A DNA stretch of 12,058 nucleotides from Candidatus Njordarchaeum guaymasense (lineage in GTDB: Archaea > Asgardarchaeota > Njordarchaeia > Njordarchaeales > Njordarchaeaceae). Of this stretch, positions 6,284-12,058 are shown in pieces. A program made the position numbers and the translations under genes. The DNA is taken from contig JAUQYT010000301.1 in assembly GCA_030587605.1 (NCBI GenBank), forward strand, positions 1 through 12,058, written 5' to 3'. Below the pieces are notes generated by a model. That model saw only the letters and a program-made list of their open reading frames with translations, was not told the DNA's origin and did not search any database. The number at the start of each line of letters is the position of its first letter. Positions within the stretch are counted from its first letter, which is position 1.

Positions 6284-8647
6284 ATGAACGAGCGCGTAGC
6301 GAAGCTGCGGGAACAGAGTTTAAAAGCTGTTCCCAAGTTGGACCCCGAGAGGGCAATATTGTTGACCCGTTTCTACCAGAGTGATGTCGCTGATCGAGTT
6401 TCAGTGCCAGTGAAACGGGCACTGGCTTTCAGATATTTGCTTGAGAACAAACAGCTCTGTATCAACGACGGCGAGTTGATTGTGGGAGAGAAGGGAAGAG
6501 AGCCCAAAGCGACGCCCACGTACCCAGAGTTGTGTACCCATAGCTTAAAAGATTTGGAAATATTGAATTCCAGAAAAAAGATACCGTTCAAAGTTAGTGA
6601 GGAAACCAGAGACGTTTACAAAGACACTATCATTCCCTTTTGGAAGGGCAGATCTATCCGCGAGAGAATATTCGAATCAGTTTCCGAGGAATGGAAGGCT
6701 GCTTATGAAGCTGGGGTTCTTACCGAATTTCAGGAACAGCGGGCACCTGGGCATACAGTTCTAGGGGATAAGATATACAGAAAGGGATTTCTGAATCTCA
6801 AACAAGAAATCCAGCAGGCTATCGCTAAATTGGACTTCTACAATGACTCTGAAGCCTTTGATAAAAAGGAAGAATTGAAAGCAATGGATATTGCCGCGGA
6901 TGCGTTGATAGCCTACGCAGAACGATATTCAAAAGCGTTGAAGGAGTTAGCCGAAAAAGAGAAGAACAGTCAACGGAAAGACGAATTGCTGAAAATGTCA
7001 GAAATCTGTCATTGGGTACCAGCGCATGCGCCGCGAACCTTCTGGGAAGCACTGCAGTACTACTGGTTTGTACACATTGGTGTAACTACGGAGTTGAACA
7101 CGTGGGATTCCTTCAACCCCGGAAGACTTGACCAGCACCTTTATCCCTTTTACGAAAAAGAGCTTAGGGAGGGCACATTAGCCAAAGAGGCGGCCAAAGA
7201 GCTGCTCCAAGTCTTTTGGGTAAAGTTCAACAACCAACCAGCACCGCCAAAGGTTGGCGTGACCGCACAAGAGAGCGCTACTTACACTGATTTTAGCTTG
7301 ATCAATATCGGAGGAGTCAAGGAAGATGGATCAGATGCCACAAACGAGCTGTCCTATCTGATCTTGGACGTTGTTGACGAAATGCGACTAGTGCAACCTA
7401 GTTCCATGGTTCAGCTGAGCAAGAAAACTCCCGACCGTTTGCTTAAACGGGCTCTGAACATCATCAAAACTGGTTTTGGTCAGCCGTCTATCTTCAACAC
7501 TGAAGCGATTATTCAGGAATTGCTTCGACAAGGCAAGTCTTTACGGGACGCCCGAAATGGTGGATCCAGCGGTTGCGTTGAGACAGGAGCGTTTGGAAAG
7601 GAGTGCTATATTCTTACCGGTTACTTCAACCTCGTAAAAGTACTGGAAATTACCCTAAATAGTGGTGTTGATCCGAGAACTGGAAAACAAATCGGTCTTG
7701 AAACTGGTGATCCAGCCACCTTCAAAAGTTTTGACGAGCTTTTCAGCGCATTCGAGAAGCAACTGAACTATTTCATCGACATCAAAATCAAGGGAAACAA
7801 CATCATCGAAAGGATCTATTCAGAGTATATGCCTTCACCCTTCCTCTCTCTCTTAATTGACGACTGCATAGTCAACGGTAAGGACTACAACAGCGGTGGA
7901 GCCAGATACAACAGTTCCTACATCCAGGGCGTAGGCTTAGGTAGCGTAACGGATTCGCTGACCTCGATCAGATACAATGTCTATGATAAAGGACATATCA
8001 GCATGGAAGAACTTCTCCAGGCTTTAACTGACAACTTTGAAGGGTTTGAGTCTCTTAGAGAACGCTTTGTCTACGAGACTCCCAAATACGGAAACGATGA
8101 TGACTACGCTGATCGTATCATGCAGACTGTTTTTGAGAGCTACTTCGAGGCTGTTGATGGACGACCCAATACCAAAGGAGGATGCCACAGGATCAACCTC
8201 CTACCCACAACTGTCCACATTTATTTCGGTAGCATGACAGGCGCTATGCCAGACGGGAGGAAAAGCGGAGAACCACTATCAGAAGGGGTTTCCCCAGTCC
8301 AAGGAGTTGACACGAACGGTCCCACCGCGGTTATCAAGTCCGTCTCAAAAATCGATCACCTGCGAACTGGCGGTACCCTGCTCAACCAGAAGTTTTCTCC
8401 CCACCTCTTATCAACAGAGGAGGGGATTGACAACTTGTTACATCTTATACGAACCCATTTTAGACTCGACAGTCACCACATCCAGTTTAACGTGATAGAC
8501 GCTGAGACCTTGCGAGAAGCACAGAAGAACCCTGAAAAATTCAGAGACTTGATCGTAAGAGTCGCTGGATACAGTGACTATTTTGTTGATCTCACGCCCG
8601 AACTCCAGAATGAAATCATAAAAAGAACAGAACATGAAAGCTTCTGA
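6284..8647 (+). CDS. hypD: glycyl radical enzyme, probable trans-4-hydroxy-L-proline dehydratase
   Basis: A 787-residue, oxygen-sensitive glycyl radical enzyme. RVAGYSDYFVDL near the C terminus holds the radical site, Gly762. The active-site loop is SSGCVETGAFGKE with thiyl Cys431 and Glu433; the single Cys and following Glu exclude pyruvate formate-lyase, which has adjacent cysteines. The residues I recall for Clostridioides difficile HypD (F152, H160, D278, S334, D339, F340, C434, E436, Y450, T645, G765) all have counterparts three lower here: F149, H157, D275, S331, D336, F337, C431, E433, Y447, T642, G762. That predicts dehydration of trans-4-hydroxy-L-proline to pyrroline-5-carboxylate, which ProC (not in the window) would reduce to proline. 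The residue list is from memory, so another C-O or C-N lyase of this superfamily remains possible. GGAGG at 6272-6276 sets the start. This hypD is unrelated to the hydrogenase-maturation gene of the same name. Confidence 0.85.
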   Translation: MNERVAKLREQSLKAVPKLDPERAILLTRFYQSDVADRVSVPVKRALAFRYLLENKQLCINDGELIVGEKGREPKATPTYPELCTHSLKDLEILNSRKKIPFKVSEETRDVYKDTIIPFWKGRSIRERIFESVSEEWKAAYEAGVLTEFQEQRAPGHTVLGDKIYRKGFLNLKQEIQQAIAKLDFYNDSEAFDKKEELKAMDIAADALIAYAERYSKALKELAEKEKNSQRKDELLKMSEICHWVPAHAPRTFWEALQYYWFVHIGVTTELNTWDSFNPGRLDQHLYPFYEKELREGTLAKEAAKELLQVFWVKFNNQPAPPKVGVTAQESATYTDFSLINIGGVKEDGSDATNELSYLILDVVDEMRLVQPSSMVQLSKKTPDRLLKRALNIIKTGFGQPSIFNTEAIIQELLRQGKSLRDARNGGSSGCVETGAFGKECYILTGYFNLVKVLEITLNSGVDPRTGKQIGLETGDPATFKSFDELFSAFEKQLNYFIDIKIKGNNIIERIYSEYMPSPFLSLLIDDCIVNGKDYNSGGARYNSSYIQGVGLGSVTDSLTSIRYNVYDKGHISMEELLQALTDNFEGFESLRERFVYETPKYGNDDDYADRIMQTVFESYFEAVDGRPNTKGGCHRINLLPTTVHIYFGSMTGAMPDGRKSGEPLSEGVSPVQGVDTNGPTAVIKSVSKIDHLRTGGTLLNQKFSPHLLSTEEGIDNLLHLIRTHFRLDSHHIQFNVIDAETLREAQKNPEKFRDLIVRVAGYSDYFVDLTPELQNEIIKRTEHESF

Positions 8648-8663
8648 ACACAACAGTGCGCCG

Positions 8664-8678
8664 TTTTTCTTCTTTTTC
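8664..8678 (+). terminator. poly-T terminator after the glycyl-radical operon
   Basis: TTTTTCTTCTTTTT begins 17 bases after the stop codon of the glycyl radical enzyme and fits an archaeal oligo-T terminator, separating the operon from the DUF166 gene. Confidence 0.5.
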
Positions 8679-8719
8679 ATAGACGAACAGTTAGAGATCA
8701 TTTTTCCAGAGCTGCATGC

Positions 8720-8741
8720 TTCCTAAAGGAACCACCAATTG
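8720..8741 (+). promoter_or_regulatory. composite motif: palindrome TTCCTAAAGGAA plus CCACCAATTG
   Basis: A perfect 12-base palindrome (8720-8731) runs directly into CCACCAATTG (8732-8741). The same two elements recur in the same order and strand at 11608-11640, 11 bases apart there. Its position ahead of the DUF166 gene suggests a protein-binding site or a small repeat; the function is unknown. Confidence 0.35.
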
Positions 8742-8751
8742 AGATGCAGGT

Positions 8752-8817
8752 ATATGTGAGTGTGTGTCCTCGCTTAGAGAAAAGCTAAAAGAGTTGTATT
8801 ATGCACGCTATTATGAA
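8752..8817 (+). repeat. direct repeat copy B, overlapping the 5' end of the DUF166 gene
   Basis: The partner of 5303-5368, 3449 bases downstream in the same orientation and on the other side of the glycyl-radical operon. This copy is open in the DUF166 reading frame from a TGA at 8740 onward. The similarity begins four codons before the GTG at 8764, so the shared sequence does not start at the present start codon. Confidence 0.65.
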
Positions 8818-9558
8818 AACAGGGGCTCTTACAATACCTATTCTGGACTAGACAAAGGGATTCATATGCGGATTGGAATAGTAAGCGACGGAAAATACGG
8901 TGACAGGGCATACGAAAACATTAAGAGACGTTTTCCAACAGAGTGGATTCTGGTCGACTTTCCCGACTCGCCTCTCATAGACGATGCGAAGTTGGATCTG
9001 CCTGACTGTGACCTTTACTTATCTTACGTAAGGCACCCTGACGTGGTGTTAGCGCTATTGGAGAAGCGGATCCCAACAATTCTGGGTATAAGCTTCGGGA
9101 TTGGATTTCTACATCAGGCAAAGAGAACCTTCGAAAAAGTCATAGCGCCTCCGACCATGTGTTCCATGGAAGATAACACGGGCATAAAGGAGTTCGACGA
9201 ATATGCGAAGTCCTACGGCAGACCGAGATTTGAAGTCAAGATAGAAGATGGGAAATTCTCACACATAGATGTTTTACGTGAATCACCATGCGGTTCGACC
9301 AGAGGCGCGGCAAGCGACATTGTCGGAGTGCCGCTCTCCGTTGAAATGCTGCAGTTTTTTGCGATAAGAGTATGCCACTACTGCCGGGCCCCGAGATTCG
9401 GTAGAACATGCGACAAGGAGTTTTCAGGCATACTTCACATCCACGAATTAACAAACTCCCTTCACAGGACAGCTGGAAGCAGCTGGAACACCATAAGCGC
9501 TTACGCAGACGAAATTGAGAAAATGTACGAGCAGAAGCTCAATTCATTCCCCAGATAG
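8764..9558 (+). CDS. DUF166 family protein of unknown function
   Basis: The region from MRIGIVSDGKYGDRAYENI resembles the archaeal DUF166 family (labelled thymidylate synthase-like in databases, function not established). It opens with an alpha/beta, Rossmann-like strand-turn-helix, and a glycine-rich ISFGIGF segment follows. A Cys cluster near the C-terminal half (Cys176 in ESPCGSTRG, Cys204-HY-Cys207, Cys216) could bind a metal or Fe-S cluster. Two starts are possible. The GTG at 8764 gives 264 residues with a charged Tyr/Lys-rich N-terminal extension. The ATG at 8866 (230 residues) has AAAGGGA 5-6 bases upstream and coincides with the start of the recognisable domain. I give the longer frame because its extension is open and overlaps the coding-like repeat, but the shorter start is at least as likely. 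It is convergent with the corrinoid gene and separated from the operon by a poly-T tract. Confidence 0.82.
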   Translation: MSSLREKLKELYYARYYENRGSYNTYSGLDKGIHMRIGIVSDGKYGDRAYENIKRRFPTEWILVDFPDSPLIDDAKLDLPDCDLYLSYVRHPDVVLALLEKRIPTILGISFGIGFLHQAKRTFEKVIAPPTMCSMEDNTGIKEFDEYAKSYGRPRFEVKIEDGKFSHIDVLRESPCGSTRGAASDIVGVPLSVEMLQFFAIRVCHYCRAPRFGRTCDKEFSGILHIHELTNSLHRTAGSSWNTISAYADEIEKMYEQKLNSFPR

Positions 9559-9560
9559 CT

Positions 9561-9594
9561 GGAAACGGGTGGCGTGCCCGTAAGATCGTTTTCC
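9561..9594 (+). terminator. hairpin between convergent DUF166 and corrinoid-protein genes
   Basis: ACGGG (9565-9569) pairs with CCCGT (9577-9581) around a 7-base loop. Outer arms GGAAACG (9561-9567) and CGTTTTCC (9587-9594) offer an alternative longer stem with bulges. It fills the 39-base gap between two convergent stop codons, so a bidirectional terminator is likely. Confidence 0.45.
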
Positions 9595-9597
9595 GGT

Positions 9598-10227
9598 CTA
9601 TGATGCTACTAATCGCTTTATGTGCTTTAGGCCTGCAACCGCATCGTCCGCATAGTCATCCGCACCCAGTTTCCTAGCGAACTGCATGTTCAGAGGCGCT
9701 CCGCCAACAATCATCTTAACTTTCTTACGAATCCCCGCGTCTTTCAATGCTTTGTCTACGGCAGCAATCTCTGGAGCAGTCAAAGTTAGAAGCGAGCTCA
9801 ATGCGAGGACCTTCGCACCTGACTCCTTAACTGCCTTAACAATCTCTTTCTCAGGAACATTCGTACCTAGATCAACAACGTTGAAACCAGCTGACATCAG
9901 CATGGAAGCAAGAATGTTCTTGCCGATGTCATGGTTGTCCCCTTTCACAGTTGCGACCACGACGGTTTGCTTGTCTCCCCCTTCTTCTGCCTTGAGATTT
10001 GGCTGAAGAACCTTGAATGCCTCTTTCATTGTTTCGCCGGCTAGGACTAGTTCAGTTAGATAGTATTCCATTTTCTCATATAGCCTCCCTACTTCATCCA
10101 TCCCCTCTGTAAGTGCCTTGAGGATGTCTTGTGGATCTGTGCCTGCATTCAGTTCGGACTGCACTGCACCAGCAATATCATCAACGGCCAAGCCTATCAG
10201 GAGTTTCTTGATCGAGTCTAATGCCAT
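9598..10227 (-). CDS. corrinoid (B12-binding) methyl-carrier protein
   Basis: A 209-residue MtaC/MtbC/MttC-type protein that carries a methyl group on cobalt between a substrate methyltransferase and an acceptor methyltransferase. The N-terminal part (about 1-80) is the helical cap domain, including MEYYLTELVLAGETMKEAF. The Rossmann-like B12 domain follows, with the DxHxxG motif Asp97-Asn-His99-Asp-Ile-Gly102, whose His is the lower cobalt ligand. Further typical elements are SLLTLT and the IVGGAPLN loop. A TTG at 10239 is in frame, but the ATG at 10225-10227 is preceded by GGGTGAT, a near-perfect archaeal ribosome site, and matches the usual family start. The gene diverges from the UroD-like gene across 175 bases, an arrangement that suggests a shared promoter region and function. 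The methyl substrate cannot be read from this protein. Confidence 0.92.
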   Translation of the reverse strand: MALDSIKKLLIGLAVDDIAGAVQSELNAGTDPQDILKALTEGMDEVGRLYEKMEYYLTELVLAGETMKEAFKVLQPNLKAEEGGDKQTVVVATVKGDNHDIGKNILASMLMSAGFNVVDLGTNVPEKEIVKAVKESGAKVLALSSLLTLTAPEIAAVDKALKDAGIRKKVKMIVGGAPLNMQFARKLGADDYADDAVAGLKHIKRLVAS

Positions 10228-10272
10228 TCTATCACCCAAATGAGTTTCAAATCACGTAATCATAGCCACTAT

Positions 10273-10283
10273 CATATTAAAGA
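10273..10283 (-). promoter_or_regulatory. TATA-like box of the corrinoid-protein gene
   Basis: On the minus strand this reads TCTTTAATATG, about 45-55 bases before the ATG at 10227, giving a leader of about 25 bases that holds the GGGTGAT ribosome site. Assigned by eye. Confidence 0.4.
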
Positions 10284-10330
10284 TTTGCTTCACCAGCGCA
10301 GATTAGTCGAAAGGTGAGAGACTGAAGAGG

Positions 10331-10340
10331 CTTACATATT
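10331..10340 (+). promoter_or_regulatory. possible TATA-like box of the UroD-family gene
   Basis: CTTACATATT lies about 65-70 bases before the preferred ATG at 10403, so the transcript would start near 10362. It is weak; the AT-rich CATATTAAAG near 10273 may serve both directions. Confidence 0.25.
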
Positions 10341-10402
10341 GAAAGAGAAGATATCTACCTCAAGCGAGGGAGATGCGCGCTCTGGAAAATGAGGGTGTTG
10401 TA

Positions 10403-11572
10403 ATGGACGCACCGACGAGAGTATTGAAGGCTTTGAACCATGAGGAACCTGACCGAGTGCCTGCGTTTGAATCCGCTTTTACGAACAATACTATCATGGC
10501 TCATTATGGGGTTCCTCCTACTGGTGGTTTGACTGGTGGCTTGGAAGCTATCAAGAATTTGCCCAACAAGGACGAGATAGTGAGGATGTTCCTGAAGAGT
10601 CGTCCACAGGTTGCCAAAGGGTTGGAACCCGCCTTCGAATTCTTCCGCAGAGTTAAACTAGATATCGGTTTGAGTGTCACTTCACTCTTTCCCAGAAAGC
10701 TGACGGAGGATGGCTTCATCGATGAGTATGGGCGCATCATGAAGCCTGAAAAGGTCTCAGCCGATGGTACAGTTACCTTAAACTATTATGGCGGCTGTTT
10801 CCATGATTTTGACGAATATGAGAACTGGGAGCAACCTGATCCAAACGACGAGATACGGATGGCGGGTTTTCTTGCGGGGAAAGACGTGCAGAAGAAGATG
10901 AACGATGAAGTCTTTGTAATACCCTCGACTGGCGCTCTTATGGAGTGTACTTGGGAAGGGTTTGGCCTAGAGAGATTCTCCCGACTGTTCGCTCATGGAA
11001 GACAGGTCAGGAAGGTTTTTGATGATAGAGGCAAATTCACGCTTGAACTAGTGAAGATACTAGCGGAAAACGATGCCCAGATGATTCTGCTTTGGGATGA
11101 CTATGGGTATAAGAATGGGCTTTTTATGAGTCCCCTAAACTACCGGACGCATGTCTTTCCTTGGATTAGGCAAATCTGTCAAGCAGCCCACAAACATGAT
11201 TGCAGGATAATGCTACACTCAGATGGTGACCTTATCCAAATCTTTCAAGATATAATTGATTGCGGAGTTGATGCCCTCAATCCGATCGAACCTACTACAG
11301 CAAATCCTGATTACGACATTTTCAAACTCCACGAGAAATACGGCGATAAAATAACATTCGTGGGAAATGTCAGCCCCATGATGCTTGCAAATGGTAGTAT
11401 CAAAGAAATCGAGGATTATTGCAGGAAACTCATACGGGAACTGGCTCCAGGAGGCGGCTACATCTTAAGTAGTGGGCACAGCATAAATCCAGCTGTAACG
11501 CTGGATCGGTGGCAAGCCGTGCTGAGAATCAGGGAGAATTATGGCAACTATCCAATAAAGGTGCCCAGCTGA
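10403..11572 (+). CDS. uroporphyrinogen decarboxylase (UroD) family protein, probable corrinoid-linked methyltransferase
   Basis: A 389-residue UroD-fold protein. MDAPTRVLKALNHEEPDRVPAF is the typical N terminus of UroD-like proteins of anaerobes that work with corrinoid proteins (MtaA/MtbA relatives and substrate demethylases). The barrel elements WDDYGYKNGLFMSP, the His271-or-later IMLHSDGD segment (His272, Asp274, Asp276) and GNVSPMMLANGS are visible. MtaA/MtbA enzymes have an HxC...C zinc site for thiol activation. Here the equivalent is HSD, and the late segment reads GGGYILSSGHSINPA without Cys, so coenzyme M methylation is unlikely and a substrate-to-corrinoid role more likely. Haem synthesis is improbable because no tetrapyrrole genes are near. 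An upstream ATG (10373) has GAGGG only two bases away; the ATG at 10403 has GAGGGTG at good spacing and the family-like start. The divergent neighbour encodes the likely corrinoid partner. Confidence 0.88.
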   Translation: MDAPTRVLKALNHEEPDRVPAFESAFTNNTIMAHYGVPPTGGLTGGLEAIKNLPNKDEIVRMFLKSRPQVAKGLEPAFEFFRRVKLDIGLSVTSLFPRKLTEDGFIDEYGRIMKPEKVSADGTVTLNYYGGCFHDFDEYENWEQPDPNDEIRMAGFLAGKDVQKKMNDEVFVIPSTGALMECTWEGFGLERFSRLFAHGRQVRKVFDDRGKFTLELVKILAENDAQMILLWDDYGYKNGLFMSPLNYRTHVFPWIRQICQAAHKHDCRIMLHSDGDLIQIFQDIIDCGVDALNPIEPTTANPDYDIFKLHEKYGDKITFVGNVSPMMLANGSIKEIEDYCRKLIRELAPGGGYILSSGHSINPAVTLDRWQAVLRIRENYGNYPIKVPS

Positions 11573-11607
11573 TACATAGTCCTCGGTTTTGACATCACTT
11601 TTCTTGA

Positions 11608-11640
11608 TTCCTATAGGAAACTTCCAGGTTCCACCAATTG
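11608..11640 (+). promoter_or_regulatory. second composite motif: palindrome TTCCTATAGGAA plus CCACCAATTG
   Basis: A perfect palindrome at 11608-11619 is followed at 11631-11640 by CCACCAATTG, matching the pair at 8720-8741. Including flanks, GGTTCCACCAATTG here and GGAACCACCAATTG there agree at 12 of 14 bases. It lies in the 11573-11782 gap, between the UroD-like gene and the ATP-grasp gene, in which I see no gene. Confidence 0.35.
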
Positions 11641-11710
11641 TCTACAACTTCGAAGCCTGTTTCGCAATCCAATCTTGCCTTTCCATCGTGCGCCAGCTAA
11701 GTTAATGTCA

Positions 11711-11733
11711 GTCTTGGTCAAGACACTTAAATG
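11711..11733 (+). promoter_or_regulatory. inverted repeat GTCTTG-GT-CAAGAC next to a TATA-like box
   Basis: Perfect 6-base arms around a 2-base centre (11711-11724) abut ACTTAAATG (11725-11733), a TATA-like stretch about 50 bases before the ATG at 11783. A regulator bound here would cover the TFB/TBP site. This is a candidate operator by position and symmetry only. Confidence 0.35.
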
Positions 11734-11782
11734 ATCTTGCGTATTGAATTGTAGATGAGGACTGTCGCGGGAAGGTGTTTTC

Positions 11783-12058
11783 ATGCTCCGCGTGTTGATT
11801 TACGAGTATTTCACTGGCGGGGGTCTCGCAGAGAGCCCAACGTTTCCTAGCGTGCTGAGCGAAGGCTACGCAATGCTCAACTCGCTGTTGAGGGACTTCT
11901 CTCACAACGCTGGCTGCGAAACAATAACAGTATTGGACCGAAGAGTTGCTGAGGATATCCCACATATCGCAGCTAACAGGATGATTACCGTTTCATCTAG
12001 TGCCCAAGTTAAGAGGATTTTCAGATCAACAATATCAGTGGTCGATGCGATACTCGTG
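11783..12058 (+). CDS. ATP-grasp family ligase, 5' part only (MfnD-like, possible tyramine-L-glutamate ligase)
   Basis: The frame is open for 92 codons to the window end. The N terminus MLRVLIYEYFTGGGL followed by LSEGYAMLNSLLRDF resembles the pre-ATP-grasp domain of the archaeal tyramine-L-glutamate ligase MfnD (methanofuran synthesis) and related ATP-grasp proteins: a first beta strand, an E-Y/F-F-T-GGG motif, then an S-EG-AML helix. Only this lid region is visible; the ATP-grasp core with its Lys and Mg ligands lies beyond the window, so the specific enzyme is tentative. GAAGGTG at 11771-11777, five bases upstream, supports this ATG. Confidence 0.7.
   Translation, partial: MLRVLIYEYFTGGGLAESPTFPSVLSEGYAMLNSLLRDFSHNAGCETITVLDRRVAEDIPHIAANRMITVSSSAQVKRIFRSTISVVDAILV

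Noticed and set aside
6284..8647. Annotation as pyruvate formate-lyase
   Set aside because: The active-site loop has one Cys followed by Val-Glu (GCVE), not adjacent cysteines, and the pocket residues match hydroxyproline dehydratase.
4372..8647. Sulfonate degradation module: glycyl radical sulfite-lyase plus TauE sulfite exporter
   Set aside because: Attractive because TauE/SafE proteins can export sulfite, but the transporter is divergent, its substrate is unknown, and the enzyme's pocket pattern fits hydroxyproline dehydratase. No sulfonate gene is nearby.
10228..10239. TTG start of the corrinoid protein at 10239
   Set aside because: It would put the GGGTGAT ribosome site inside the coding region; the ATG at 10227 uses it properly.
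11708..11965. Minus-strand open frame at the right end
   Set aside because: It overlaps the ATP-grasp gene start and its promoter; the plus frame has a ribosome site and recognisable residues.

Overview
The window reads as a dense stretch of an archaeal chromosome. Several starts have GGTG/GGAGG-type Shine-Dalgarno sequences, AT-rich TATA-like boxes sit about 45-60 bases upstream of starts, and poly-T tracts lie behind genes. The gene content also fits: a B12-dependent ribonucleotide reductase carrying an intein, a DUF166 protein, a corrinoid protein with a UroD-fold partner, and the 5' end of an ATP-grasp gene resembling the methanofuran enzyme MfnD. An uncultivated anaerobic archaeon, perhaps Bathyarchaeia-like, is my guess; the sequence does not prove the lineage.

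Layout. 1-170: apparent C-terminal remnant of a metallo-beta-lactamase-fold hydrolase on the minus strand. 182-754: a protein I do not recognise. 959-4288: class II ribonucleotide reductase, interrupted at 2285-3289 by an in-frame 335-residue intein with an HNH/NUMOD3-type homing endonuclease. 4372-5259 (minus): TauE/SafE-type membrane transporter. 5477-8647: two-gene operon of a radical-SAM activase and a glycyl radical enzyme. 8764-9558: DUF166 protein. 9598-10227 (minus): corrinoid protein, divergent from a UroD-family methyltransferase-like protein at 10403-11572. 11783-end: start of an ATP-grasp ligase. No rRNA, tRNA, CRISPR array or transposase was seen, and no stretch over 300 bases lacks a gene.

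How the genes work together. The glycyl radical enzyme has one active-site Cys in a GCVE motif, so it is not a pyruvate formate-lyase. Ten active-site positions that I recall for trans-4-hydroxy-L-proline dehydratase all match at a constant offset of three residues. The operon is therefore best read as anaerobic hydroxyproline dehydration to pyrroline-5-carboxylate, which would feed proline metabolism in an organism using protein detritus. The corrinoid protein and UroD-like protein form a plausible methyl-transfer pair. Both that pair and the reductase depend on cobalamin.

The most unusual structures are: (i) the HNH intein, sitting inside a tract whose synonymous codon use differs sharply from the rest of the reductase gene; (ii) a diverged, ungapped 66-base direct repeat flanking the glycyl-radical operon, whose differences include several silent third-position changes in one reading frame, as if it were a coding relic; and (iii) a composite palindrome motif shared by two intergenic regions about 2.9 kb apart.
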